From: Halopenitus salinus
Lineage (GTDB): Archaea; Halobacteriota; Halobacteria; Halobacteriales; Haloferacaceae
NCBI RefSeq assembly: GCF_042662125.1
Contig: NZ_JBHSXL010000008.1
Coordinates: 62,001 to 126,000, forward strand
Length of the DNA: 64,000 nucleotides
Direction of reading: 5' to 3'
Under the pieces are notes generated by a model. The model had not been told where the DNA came from, searched no databases, and was given only the letters and a program-made list of their open reading frames with translations. Positions 38,348 through 46,914 of the stretch are shown here, piece by piece; position 1 is the stretch's first letter, and each line of letters opens with the position of its first letter. The translations under genes were made by a program, and so were the position numbers.

Positions 38348-38912
38348 GACTCGACGTTACGGCGCGCCGGCAAAAATCTTACCACATTGTCGAACGGACG
38401 TCCGGACGAAGCGGATCCGCCAGCGACGACCACCGTCCGAGCCAAAGGGATCGACGGAGCGCTCATCGGGTCTCCATCACGGGATCACGGATCTGGACGG
38501 GGACGGAAGCGAACGAACTGGAGTTGGAACACGGACACCGCGGGATCCGATATCGTTCAGAACTACCGAACGCCACGACCGAACGTCGATCGCTACGCCG
38601 ACCCGAACTTACATCCGTATTCGTGTAACTCGAATTGGAGCCCTCAAGCGATGGTCGATACAGGCGTCAATTGACAGTTTTGGATGAATGACGGAATTCG
38701 TAATTATCGAGATCCGAATCAGAGTGATTCCTACGGACGCGATCGGGACGGAATATCAGCGGTGGTCGAATACTCGGAGAATGGAACCAATGAACGGCGA
38801 ATCGCCGATCGAACGTCGGACCGGTCCGGATCGAATCAATCGGAAGTCCGAAACGTAACGTTCCGATCGTTTTCTCGGAATAGACAGGTATCCGACAGTC
38901 TATCTACCGTGC
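38348..38912. other. Long non-coding gap after the sugar cluster
   Basis: Besides the iclR promoter at its left end, this 565-bp stretch has no protein-like frame. It is AT-richer than the flanking genes and contains a short palindrome GTCAATTGAC (38666-38675). I see no RNA gene. The same kind of DNA borders the other side of the sugar cluster. Confidence 0.6.
38372..38396 (-). promoter_or_regulatory. iclR promoter with candidate operator
   Basis: ATTTTTG (38372-38378) is the TATA-like box. Immediately upstream, GTTCGACAATGTGGTAA (38380-38396, read on the minus strand) repeats the GTTCnAnAnTGTGG motif of the dehydratase promoter. Overlap with the BRE/TATA region suggests autoregulation by repression. 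Confidence 0.5.
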
Positions 38913-40271
38913 TCACTCCCCGCGGAGGTGGCCGGGGTTCCACTCGCCCTCGAACTCCTCGTGGAGGAAGGGCTTCGCGTCGTCGCCGGCGTAGGTGCCG
39001 ACGATCTGGCCGCTTCCCTCGAGGTGGTACTTGTAGGTGGTGAGTCCCTCGAGGCCCACCGGACCGCGGGCGTGGGTCTTGCCCGTGCTGATCCCGACCT
39101 CGGCTCCGAGTCCGAACCGGTAGCCGTCGCTAAAGCGCGTCGAGGCGTTGTGGAACACGCTCGCGGAGTCGATGCTCCGCATGAACGTGCTGGCGCGACC
39201 CGCGTCCTCGGTCACGATGGACTCCGTGTGTTTCGATCCGTAATCGTTGACGTGATCGATCGCCGCCTCGAGCGAGTCGACGACGCGGACGGACAACACG
39301 AGGTCCCCGTACTCGCTCGACCAGTCCGACTCGGTCGCGGCGTCCATCTCGACGATCGACCGGGCCGTCTCGTCGCCCCGGAGCTCGACGCCCGCCTCGC
39401 GGTAGCGTTCCGCGACGGCAGGCAGGAACTCCTCGGCCACCGCCTCGTGGACGAGAAGGGTCTCGACGGCGTTGCAGACGGCCGGATACTGGACCTTCGC
39501 GTCGTAGGCGATCTCCGTCGCCATCTCGAGGTCGGCCTCGCGGTCGACGAACACGTGACAGACGCCCTCGGTGTGGCCGAGGACCGGGATGCTCGTGTTG
39601 TCCTGGATGTAGCTCACGAACGCCGAGCTGCCCCGCGGCATGAGGAGGTCGATCTCGTCGTCCATCCCGAGCATCGTGTCGACGTCCTCGCGCGCCTCGA
39701 CGAGCTGTGCCCAGCCGTCGGGGACTTCCGGGGTGGCCTCCCGGATGATCTCATAGAGCACGCGGTTCGACTCGCTCGCCTCGCTTCCGCCCTTCAGGAT
39801 CACGGCGTTGCCCGACTTGAGACTCAACGCGGCGATCTGGACGAGCGCGTCCGGCCGGGACTCGAAGACGGTGCCGATGACGCCGATGGGGACGGAGACC
39901 TTGTACAGCTCCAGTCCGGAATCGAGCCGCCTCGACTCGAGGGTCCGATCGAGGGGGTCGTCCTGGCCGGCGACGCTTCGGACCATCTCCGCGATGTCCT
40001 CGAGCTTCGAGGGGGACAACTCGAGGCGGTCGACGAGCGCACGGGTGTACTCGCCCTCGGCAAGGCGCGCTTCGGCCTCCTCGACGTCGACCGCGTTGGC
40101 CTCGAGGATCCGATCGCGTTCGGACTCGATGGCGTCCGCGACGTCGTGAAGCGCCGCGTTCCGTTCGTCCTCGGACAGCTTCGCCAGCTCGAGGGCCGCG
40201 GACTGTGCCTCCGAAACCTTCGTCTCCGTTGATGTTCCGGTCACCATCGTTTCCGTGGATTTCTCAGTCAT
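38913..40271 (-). CDS. proA: Gamma-glutamyl phosphate reductase
   Basis: Second step of proline synthesis, NADPH-dependent. The 452-residue aldehyde-dehydrogenase-like protein carries the catalytic cysteine in VQYPAVCNAVETLLV, the loop IGVIGTVFESRPDALVQIAALSLKSGNAVILKGG and a C-terminal THARGPVGLEGLTTYKY. Its start overlaps the proB stop by 8 nt (ATGACTGA), so translation is likely coupled. It is the last gene of proCBA. Confidence 0.96.
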   Translation of the reverse strand: MTEKSTETMVTGTSTETKVSEAQSAALELAKLSEDERNAALHDVADAIESERDRILEANAVDVEEAEARLAEGEYTRALVDRLELSPSKLEDIAEMVRSVAGQDDPLDRTLESRRLDSGLELYKVSVPIGVIGTVFESRPDALVQIAALSLKSGNAVILKGGSEASESNRVLYEIIREATPEVPDGWAQLVEAREDVDTMLGMDDEIDLLMPRGSSAFVSYIQDNTSIPVLGHTEGVCHVFVDREADLEMATEIAYDAKVQYPAVCNAVETLLVHEAVAEEFLPAVAERYREAGVELRGDETARSIVEMDAATESDWSSEYGDLVLSVRVVDSLEAAIDHVNDYGSKHTESIVTEDAGRASTFMRSIDSASVFHNASTRFSDGYRFGLGAEVGISTGKTHARGPVGLEGLTTYKYHLEGSGQIVGTYAGDDAKPFLHEEFEGEWNPGHLRGE

Positions 40272-41097
40272 CGTGATCTCCGTTTACGGGGATGAATACG
40301 GTTCCGACGGGCTTGCCGGTGGCGATCCGATCGAGCACGTCCGGCTCGTCCGACCGGGCGATGATCGCCGGGATGCCGTGCTCGCTCGCGGTGCGGGCGC
40401 CCTGGACCTTGGTTCGGATGCCGCCGAAGCCGTCGGAGGCGCTCTCGTCGATGATCGACTCCACCTCGGCGTAGTTGCGGCCGACCGCCTCGATGCGTTC
40501 CGCCTCGGGGTCCTCCTTGGGGTTGCCCGTGTAGACGCCGCCGACGTCGGTGAGCGTGACGAGGAGATCGACGTCGACGCCGATGGCGATGGACGACGAG
40601 AGCATGTCGTTGTCGCCGATCCGGATCTCCTCGGTCGCGACCGCGTCGTTCTCGTTGATGATCGGGACGACGTCCCACTCGAGGAGCGTCTCGATCGTGT
40701 TGCGGAAGTTGGTGAACCGCTCCGGGTTTTCGAGGTCGTGTTCGGTGACGAGCAGCTGTGCCACCGTCTCGTCGTACCGCTCGAAGCTCTCGGTGTAGCG
40801 GCGCATGAGGTGGCTCTGGCCGATCGTCGACAGCGCCTGCGACTCCTCTATGGTTCCGCCGGTCCGGCCGATGCGGCCCTGTCCGGCGCCGATGGCGCCC
40901 GAGGAGACGACCACGACGTCCTTGTCGCGGTCGATCAGCGAGGCGATGCCGTCGACGAACGCGTCCAGCTTCTCGTCGTCGAGATTCGACTCGTCGTCGG
41001 TGAGCGAGTTCGTTCCGGCCTTGACGACGACGCGGTCGGCGTTCGCGGCGAGGCGTCGAGTTCGGTCGACCGCGTCGGTCTCTACCGCCTCAATCAT
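40264..41097 (-). CDS. proB: Glutamate 5-kinase
   Basis: Phosphorylates glutamate to start proline synthesis. The 277-residue amino-acid-kinase-fold protein begins the fold at RVVVKAGTNSLTDDESN, with VVVSSGAIGAGQGRIG and INENDAVATEEIRIGDNDMLSS further on. The PUA domain of bacterial ProB is absent, normal for this length. Overlaps of 8 nt with both proC and proA couple the three genes. Confidence 0.95.
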   Translation of the reverse strand: MIEAVETDAVDRTRRLAANADRVVVKAGTNSLTDDESNLDDEKLDAFVDGIASLIDRDKDVVVVSSGAIGAGQGRIGRTGGTIEESQALSTIGQSHLMRRYTESFERYDETVAQLLVTEHDLENPERFTNFRNTIETLLEWDVVPIINENDAVATEEIRIGDNDMLSSSIAIGVDVDLLVTLTDVGGVYTGNPKEDPEAERIEAVGRNYAEVESIIDESASDGFGGIRTKVQGARTASEHGIPAIIARSDEPDVLDRIATGKPVGTVFIPVNGDHDD

Positions 41098-41866
41098 GCT
41101 CGAACTCCTCGGCCAACTCCCTGGAGCGTCTGGCGGCCGCCGCGAGCGCGTCGCCGGTCTCCGCCTCGAGGTCGCTGTCCCAGAGGACCTCCATGCCCTC
41201 GATCGTCGTGCCGTTCGGCGAACAGACCGCGTCGATCAGCTCGTCGACGCTCCGGTCGGACCGGAGGACGGTCTCGGCGGCGCCCTTCACCGTCTGGGCC
41301 GCGAGCACCTCGGCGTCCTCGTCGTCGAGGCCCTCCTCGACGGCGGCGCGCTTCATGGCCTGCAAAAAGTAGAAGACGAAGGCGGGACCGCTCCCGTTGA
41401 GGGCGGTCGCCACGTCCATGTGCTCCTCGTCGATCTCGACGAACTCGCCGAGGTCCGCGAGGAGGGCACGCACGCCTTCGTCGACCTCGTCCCAGGCGAC
41501 CGCGGCCGCCATGTCGGCGGTCTCGGCCGCGAGGTTCGGCATGATGCGAACCACGGTGGCGTCGGTGTGCGCGTTGACGAAGTCGATCGGCACGCCCGCG
41601 GCGACGGTGACGAGCGTCTGATCGGCGGACAGCTCGAGGGATTCGAGCACGGTTTCGACGATGTCCGGCTTGACCGCGACGACGACCACCTCGGAGGTCG
41701 CCGCCTCCTCGATGTCCGAGGTGGTCCGTTCACAGTACGAAGCGACCCGTTCGAGGGCGCTCTCGTCGATGTCGTAGGCCGTGACGTCGTGGTTCCCCGC
41801 CTTCGCCAGTCCGGTGATGAGGGCGCTTCCGAGGTTCCCGCATCCGATGATGGTTACGTCGACCAT
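41090..41866 (-). CDS. proC: Pyrroline-5-carboxylate reductase
   Basis: Final step of proline synthesis. The 258-residue protein has the Rossmann motif TIIGCGNLGSALITGLAKAG at its N-terminus, VVVVAVKPDIV, and the C-terminal helical domain (ALNGSGPAFVFYFLQAMKRAAVEEGL; SPNGTTIEGMEVL). The start at 41866 is chosen because the Rossmann strand begins there; the extension to 41965 is Arg/Ser-rich and not protein-like. A TATATC element lies about 34 nt upstream, giving a short leader. First gene of proCBA. Confidence 0.95.
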   Translation of the reverse strand: MVDVTIIGCGNLGSALITGLAKAGNHDVTAYDIDESALERVASYCERTTSDIEEAATSEVVVVAVKPDIVETVLESLELSADQTLVTVAAGVPIDFVNAHTDATVVRIMPNLAAETADMAAAVAWDEVDEGVRALLADLGEFVEIDEEHMDVATALNGSGPAFVFYFLQAMKRAAVEEGLDDEDAEVLAAQTVKGAAETVLRSDRSVDELIDAVCSPNGTTIEGMEVLWDSDLEAETGDALAAAARRSRELAEEFEHD

Positions 41867-42674
41867 TGTTCCGTCTCTACCACGTAGATGTGGCGAGGGG
41901 GATATACAGACGTTGGTTTGACCCCGACGTCGCGCCCTCGAGCGCAACTCGGCGGTGGAGGACATCGAACGGTCACACGCCGAGCGAGGGACGGATCCAT
42001 CGTCGACGTGTGTTGATATCGCGATATGTACTATAGAAGATCGGATCGATCGACGAGATCGGGAACAACGGGGACGACGGAACGAGAGGAGACGCGAAAG
42101 CGACGAGGGTTCCGATCGTCCCGGCGTTTCGACCGAACCGAGAAGGGTAGCAACCGACCGTGGATCCGGTGAGCGGTGGAGTTCGTTCGAACGGGCCGTG
42201 AGACGGGGCGATAGCGATACCTCCGCTTCAGCGCGGGAGGGTCACATGTCGTTGGAGTGGGTGAATCGCGATCGCTGAGGCCGACGATGCTCGCGATCGA
42301 AGAGTCGTCGTGAGGACCGAACCGTTCCACCGATCGCCGTATCACGAGTCGGCCGACGGTGCAAGCGAGCTCGCGGGACTGATCGCTCGCCCGTGAACGA
42401 TGCCTCCCGATCACGGTGGATCGCCGCGATCGAGTTCGATCGGCATCGATAAACTGCATAGAACGATACAGAATGATCCGGGGACGGGGCGAGACGTGGC
42501 TCCCGCCGTCCTGTCCGCGAGCATGGTCGACCCCAGATCACTTTCACGACAGTTCAACTAGTGTACACCGTCCAACGAGAAATATCGGCCATTATCGCCA
42601 TTGAATCGGTATCTGAAGAACGCAGTATTTCCTCCTCGAAGAGTTTAATTGAATAGTCGCTCAACTAATTCGTG
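41867..42674. other. Long non-coding gap between proC and arsR
   Basis: About 800 bp without a credible gene; the open frames here are Arg/Ser-rich shadows. It contains the proC promoter at its left end, a perfect palindrome ATATCGCGATAT (42016-42027), an isolated TCAACTAG half-site near 42556, and the arsR promoter and candidate operator at its right end. The last 130 bp are AT-rich. Confidence 0.6.
42644..42668 (+). promoter_or_regulatory. arsR promoter with candidate ArsR operator
   Basis: TTTAAT (42644-42649) is 25 nt upstream of the ATG at 42675. An inverted repeat TTAATTGA-N8-TCAACTAA (42645-42652, 42661-42668; 7 of 8 positions paired) begins in the TATA box and runs over the expected transcription start. 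ArsR repressors bind such AT-rich dyads and would block TBP/TFB or polymerase. A related half-site lies about 100 bp upstream. Confidence 0.6.
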
Positions 42675-43076
42675 ATGGCACAAGCAACGAGGCGGCTTCG
42701 TCGGTACCTCGAGGACGAACTCGACGAGTGCCGTAGCGAGGACGTCGATCGGCGCCTCGACGAGCTCGAGACGTTGGAGACGGCGTTCGGATCCGATCGG
42801 GCGACCGCGGAGCTCGAGGTGCTCGCCGCGCTCGCCAACGAGACGCGCTACACGCTCGTGCGCGTGCTCGCGGCCGCGGACGAGGAACTGTGCGTGTGCG
42901 AGCTCCAGGCGTTCGTCGACGTCACCGAGAGCGGGCTCAGTCACGCGCTCTCGCGGCTGGTCGATGCGGGACTCGTCGACGCCAGGAAGGACGGCCGCTG
43001 GCGGATGTATCGGGCGACCAACCGCGCGGTCGCGATCGTGACGGTCCTGGAGGGAAGCGTGAGCGTCGATGAGTGA
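42675..43076 (+). CDS. arsR: ArsR-family metalloid-responsive repressor
   Basis: A 133-residue winged-helix protein. ELCVCEL gives the As(III)-binding pair C73/C75, with C19 as a possible third ligand. The recognition helix region is DVTESGLSHALSRLVDAGLVDARKDGRWRMY. An N-terminal extension of about 40 residues is helical and charged. The start is ATG 42675; a GTG directly before it is possible. acr3 overlaps its end by 8 nt (ATGAGTGA). Confidence 0.93.
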   Translation: MAQATRRLRRYLEDELDECRSEDVDRRLDELETLETAFGSDRATAELEVLAALANETRYTLVRVLAAADEELCVCELQAFVDVTESGLSHALSRLVDAGLVDARKDGRWRMYRATNRAVAIVTVLEGSVSVDE

Positions 43077-44229
43077 GCTCACACACGACCACGGGCCGAG
43101 CTGCGAGTGTCCGGACTGTGGGGACCCGCGCTCGATGGACGTTCTCGACAAGTATCTCACCGTCTGGATCTTCGGCGCGATGGCCGTCGGCATCGGACTC
43201 GGCACCGTCGCGCCGTCGGTGACCCGGCCGATCCGGGAGCTCCACCTCGTGGAGATCGGGCTCATCCTCATGATGTACCCGCCGCTGGCGAAGGTGGACT
43301 ACGGCCGGCTCCCGGCCGTCTTCAGGAACGTGAGGGTGTTGGGGCTGAGTCTGGTTCAGAACTGGCTGATCGGGCCGACGGTGATGTTCGCCCTGGCGGT
43401 CGTGTTCTTCGGCGGTCTCGTCCCCGGCCTCCCCGCCCGCCCGGAGTTCTTCCTCGGACTGGTGTTCATCGGGATGGCCCGGTGTATCGCGATGGTGCTG
43501 GTCTGGAACGAGCTCGCCGACGGCTCCTCGGAGTACGCCGCGGGGCTCGTCGCGTTCAACAGCGTCTTCCAGATCGTCACCTACGGCGTGTACGTGTGGT
43601 TCTTCGCCCTGTTCCTCCCGCCGCTTTTCGGGATGGAGACGCTCGTCGCCGGGATCTCCGAGTTCGGCGTCACGCCGATGCAGGTCTTTCGGGCGATCGC
43701 CGTCTTCCTCGGCATTCCCTTCGCTGCCGGGATCCTCTCGCGATACGTCGGGACGCGAACGAAGGGCGTCGAGTGGTACGAGGAGTCCTTCGAGCCGCGG
43801 ATCAGCCCGTTGACGCTCGTCGCGTTGCTGTTTACGGTGATCGTGATGTTCGCGATGCAGGGCGAACGCATCGTCGGCCAGCCCAGCGACATCCTGGAGA
43901 TCGCCGTGCCGCTTGCGATCTACTTCGTCGTGATGTTCCTCGTCAGCTTCTGGATGGGCCGGGAGGTCGGCGCCGACTACTCGACGACGACCGCCATCGG
44001 CTTCACCGCCGCCTCGAACAACTTCGAGCTCGCGATCGCGGTCGCAGTCGCCGTCTTCGGCGTCGGCTCCGAGATCGCGTTCGCGACCGTCGTCGGGCCG
44101 CTCATCGAGGTGCCCGTCCTCCTGGGACTCGTGAACGTCGCGTTGTACTTCCAGGATCGATACGACTGGACCGGCCAGACGACCGGACGCCTCGACGGGT
44201 CGGCCGAATCGACGACGACCGACGACTGA
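43069..44229 (+). CDS. acr3: Acr3-type arsenite efflux permease
   Basis: A 386-residue membrane protein with about ten hydrophobic segments that exports As(III). GMARCIAMVLVWNELA holds the conserved transport cysteine, and GFTAASNNFELAIAVAVAVFG is a second family signature. An N-terminal cytoplasmic extension HDHGPSCECPDCGDPR holds three cysteines and two histidines, an added potential metalloid site. It is translationally coupled to arsR; arsC follows after 119 bp. Confidence 0.94.
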   Translation: MSELTHDHGPSCECPDCGDPRSMDVLDKYLTVWIFGAMAVGIGLGTVAPSVTRPIRELHLVEIGLILMMYPPLAKVDYGRLPAVFRNVRVLGLSLVQNWLIGPTVMFALAVVFFGGLVPGLPARPEFFLGLVFIGMARCIAMVLVWNELADGSSEYAAGLVAFNSVFQIVTYGVYVWFFALFLPPLFGMETLVAGISEFGVTPMQVFRAIAVFLGIPFAAGILSRYVGTRTKGVEWYEESFEPRISPLTLVALLFTVIVMFAMQGERIVGQPSDILEIAVPLAIYFVVMFLVSFWMGREVGADYSTTTAIGFTAASNNFELAIAVAVAVFGVGSEIAFATVVGPLIEVPVLLGLVNVALYFQDRYDWTGQTTGRLDGSAESTTTDD

Positions 44230-44348
44230 ACGACGACCGAGAACTGACGCAGATCGCCCACGACCATCGGACACACGACCGGATCGACCACCGAACACCC
44301 GACGATCGAACACCGAACACCCGGCGATCGAACACCCGACACGACACC
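44230..44348. repeat. Degenerate tandem repeats between acr3 and arsC
   Basis: The spacer is built from imperfect repeats of CGAACACCCGACGAT / CGAACACCGAACACCCGGCGAT type. No TATA-like box is evident, so arsC is probably read from the arsR promoter. Confidence 0.6.
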
Positions 44349-44837
44349 ATGTCCACCGACACCGAACCCACCGACACCGAACCGACGGAGACCGACACCG
44401 AACCGATCCGAATCGCCTTCATGTGCGTCCAGAACGCCGGGCGATCGCAGATGTCCACCGCCTTCGCCGAACGCGAGCGCGAGCGTCGCGGGCTCTCGGA
44501 CCGCGTCGAGATCGTGACCGGCGGGACCGACCCGGCCGAATCGGTCCACGAGGAGGTGATCGAGGTCATGACCGAGGAGGGGTTCGACCTCTCGGATCGG
44601 ACGCCGCGCGCGATCACCCTCGAGGAGCTCCGGTCGTGTGACTACGTCGCCACGATGGGCTGTTCGACGCTCGACGTCGGCGACGTCGGCGCGGACGTCG
44701 ACGTTCGCGACTGGGCGCTTTCGGACCCCGAGGGAGAGGGGATCGACGGGGTGCGCGACATTCGCGAGGAGATCGAGGGGCGCGTGGCCGCCCTGTTCGA
44801 CGAGATCGAGAACGCGATGGCGGCGAACGGGAGCTGA
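44349..44837 (+). CDS. arsC: Arsenate reductase, LMW-phosphatase (thioredoxin) type
   Basis: Reduces arsenate to arsenite for export by Acr3. The 162-residue protein has the phosphatase P-loop C26-VQNAG-R32-S and a DWALSDPEGE segment matching the general-acid Asp loop. A further cysteine in MGCSTLDVGD is in the right area for a resolving Cys. Before the fold there is a repetitive acidic leader (TDTEP repeated three times, residues 3-19) that continues the repeat character of the upstream spacer. An initiation at residue 24 (Met in AFMCVQ) is too late to be real. Confidence 0.92.
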   Translation: MSTDTEPTDTEPTETDTEPIRIAFMCVQNAGRSQMSTAFAERERERRGLSDRVEIVTGGTDPAESVHEEVIEVMTEEGFDLSDRTPRAITLEELRSCDYVATMGCSTLDVGDVGADVDVRDWALSDPEGEGIDGVRDIREEIEGRVAALFDEIENAMAANGS

Positions 44838-44910
44838 GGAGGACGCGAGCTGAGGCGGAGTGCGATCGGCGACCCCGCGATTCAAGAGCGTGGCCCGCGG
44901 ATCGGCTCGC

Positions 44911-45612
44911 GTGAGAAACGAAACGACCGGCCGCGGCGAGGCGGTCCTCTCGGAGGACGGCGTCGAGTTCGACGCACGCGACGCCGCGCTGCTGCGGGCG
45001 ATCGATCGGACCGGGTCGACCGCGAGCGCCGCCGCCGAACTGGAGCGCTCTCGGGCACGCGCGCTCACCCGTATCGAGACGCTCGAGTCGGCCTTCGGCG
45101 ACCTCGTCGAGCGGACGCGGGGCGGCCGGGGCGGCGGCGGGAGCCGGTTGACCGAAACTGCAGACGCGCTGTTGGCCCGGTACGACCGGCTACACGCCGC
45201 GTTGACGGCGGCGGCACGGGCCCCGGAGACGGTGATCGAGGGTTCCGTGACCGGAACGGACGGCGAGATCCTCACGGTCGAGACGCCGATCGGCGAGGTT
45301 CGCGGCCTCGGCGCGGACGCGGCCGTGGACGACCGCGTCCAGTTGCGGATCGGCGCGGACGCGGTGACGCTTTCCGCGCTCGAGGAGACGCCGACGCCCG
45401 AGGCGACGAGCGCGAGAAACAGGATCGAGGGGACCGTGGCGGCCGTCGAGCGGGGAGAGACGATCCGGACGGTTCACGTCGACGCCGGGGAGGTCACGTT
45501 TCGGGTGCTCGTCACCGCAGAGAGCGTCTCGCGGCTGGATCTCTCGTCCGGACGGCGGATCGGGCTCACCTGGAAGGCGACGGCGACCCGCGTGGTTCCG
45601 CTTCGGCCGTGA
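44911..45612 (+). CDS. ModE-like regulator (LysR-type wHTH plus TOBE domains)
   Basis: A 233-residue protein: the N-terminal winged helix (DARDAALLRAIDRTGSTASAAAELERSRARALTRIETLE) is ModE-type, and two TOBE-like segments follow (VIEGSVTGTDGEILTVETPIGEVRGL and RIEGTVAAVERGETIRTVHVDAG). It probably senses molybdate or tungstate. No transporter or cofactor gene is next to it. The start is GTG 44911, preferred because TTCAAG lies 24 nt upstream; GTG 44860 is an alternative. Confidence 0.84.
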   Translation: MRNETTGRGEAVLSEDGVEFDARDAALLRAIDRTGSTASAAAELERSRARALTRIETLESAFGDLVERTRGGRGGGGSRLTETADALLARYDRLHAALTAAARAPETVIEGSVTGTDGEILTVETPIGEVRGLGADAAVDDRVQLRIGADAVTLSALEETPTPEATSARNRIEGTVAAVERGETIRTVHVDAGEVTFRVLVTAESVSRLDLSSGRRIGLTWKATATRVVPLRP

Positions 45613-45648
45613 CTCCCGAGGAGGTGAACGGAGCGGAGAAGGGGGGAG

Positions 45649-45948
45649 TCACATCCGGAGCATCTGGGCGTGGCGCGTCCCCTCGAACTCGAGGACGGTC
45701 TCCTCGTCGACGAGGCCGGCCTCCACGGCCACGCCGACGGCCTCCTCGCCGACGAGGTTCGCGACCTGGGCGCGACGGAGTCCGGCGACGACCTCCTCGT
45801 CGGTCGCCTCGACGGCGTCGGGACCGCCGTAGAACTCCTCTTCGACCGTGAGCGTCGCGACTCCGTTCTCGAAGGTCTCGCCGAGACAGTCGGCATCACA
45901 GACGGAGACGAGAAGTCCCTTCGGCGTGTCGCGCTCGCGGAGGAGCAT
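45649..45948 (-). CDS. DUF424-family protein
   Basis: A 99-residue archaeal protein. MLLRERDTPKGLLVSVCDADCLGETFENGVATLTVEEEFYGG is the conserved N-terminal half of DUF424, and the rest (VVAGLRRAQVANLVGEEAVGVAVEAGLV) is helical. The role is unknown; two cysteines (C17, C21) could bind metal. It starts directly at the stop codon of the TPR gene, so the two form an operon. Confidence 0.9.
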   Translation of the reverse strand: MLLRERDTPKGLLVSVCDADCLGETFENGVATLTVEEEFYGGPDAVEATDEEVVAGLRRAQVANLVGEEAVGVAVEAGLVDEETVLEFEGTRHAQMLRM

Positions 45949-46767
45949 CTACAGGCCTCCGAACTCCGAGTCGAGTCCGCCCGCGCCGCCGCCACCTCGA
46001 GCGCCCTCTCCGGGGGCTCGCCCGCCGTGTTCGTCGACCATCTCCCGTTCGCGCTCCTCGCGCAGCTCCTCCGCCTGTTCGGCCACCTCCTCGGCCTCCT
46101 CGTGGTCGCCGGCCTTCTCGAGCGCGCGGGCCTTCTCCTCGAGGACGTCCGCGTTCCGGTGGCCGAGACGGATCGCGTTGTCGAAGGCGGTGACCGCGTC
46201 CTCGGCGAGCCCCCGCTCGAGCAGGAAGAATCCGCGGTTGTACCACCCCTGGGCGAACCGGGGATCGACCTCCACGGCGCGTTCGGCGTGTTCGAGCGCC
46301 TCCTCGTGGCGGCCGAACTCCCAGAGCGCGTACGCGAGGTTGGTCTCGGCCGTCGCCGCGTGCTCGGAGTCGTCGTCGATCCGTAACGCCTCCTCGTAGG
46401 CGCCGATCGCCCGGTCGTACTCCTCGAGTTCGGCGTGGGCGGCGCCCTTGTTGACGAGCGCCTCCTGGGCCTCGAGGGAGTCGTCCTCGGCGAACATCAC
46501 GGCCCGCTCGAGGGTCTCCGTGGCCTCCTCGAAGCGGTTGATCCCCATGTAGGAGAGCCCGACGTCGACGAGCTGTTCGACGTCGACCTGGTCGTCGGCG
46601 ATGTTCCGCCGGTCGAGCTCGTCGGTGATGACGCGTGTGTCGACGGGGTCGACCGCGGTCGGGTCGGCCTTCAGCTCGGGCGGATCGAGGGTGAACTCCT
46701 CGTAGTCCTCGTCGAGCCCCTGTCCCGAGGAGAACTCGTGGCCCTGATCGTCCGGCGTGTCGGTCAT
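45949..46767 (-). CDS. TPR-repeat protein
   Basis: A 272-residue protein with about four tetratricopeptide repeats in residues 60-220 (for example GLSYMGINRFEEATETLERAVMF, AEYDRAIGAYEEALRIDDD-like, WYNRGFFLLERGLAEDAVTAFDNAIRL). It ends in a charged coiled region and a Gly-rich tail. It is probably a scaffold for protein contacts; the partner is unknown. DUF424 follows without a gap. It is divergent from thpR. Confidence 0.9.
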   Translation of the reverse strand: MTDTPDDQGHEFSSGQGLDEDYEEFTLDPPELKADPTAVDPVDTRVITDELDRRNIADDQVDVEQLVDVGLSYMGINRFEEATETLERAVMFAEDDSLEAQEALVNKGAAHAELEEYDRAIGAYEEALRIDDDSEHAATAETNLAYALWEFGRHEEALEHAERAVEVDPRFAQGWYNRGFFLLERGLAEDAVTAFDNAIRLGHRNADVLEEKARALEKAGDHEEAEEVAEQAEELREEREREMVDEHGGRAPGEGARGGGGAGGLDSEFGGL

Positions 46768-46914
46768 ATGCTTCGATTTGGCGGTCGTCGCGGGTAAGGG
46801 TTACGTCCGCGGGGGAGTCGGCGTCTGAGACGACGAGGTCGGACGGGGGAGTACGGGAGCCGCAACGGCGGTCGGCGATCGATTTTTGCGGATTCGTCCC
46901 GACCGTCCGGACGA

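Noticed and set aside
38684..39043. Frame in the iclR-proA gap running into proA
   Set aside because: Ser/Arg/Asn-rich with no family resemblance, and it overlaps the 3' end of proA on the opposite strand.
42031..42547. Two open frames in the proC-arsR gap
   Set aside because: Translations are Arg/Ser/Thr-rich, unlike the acidic proteome, and there is no TATA box at their starts.
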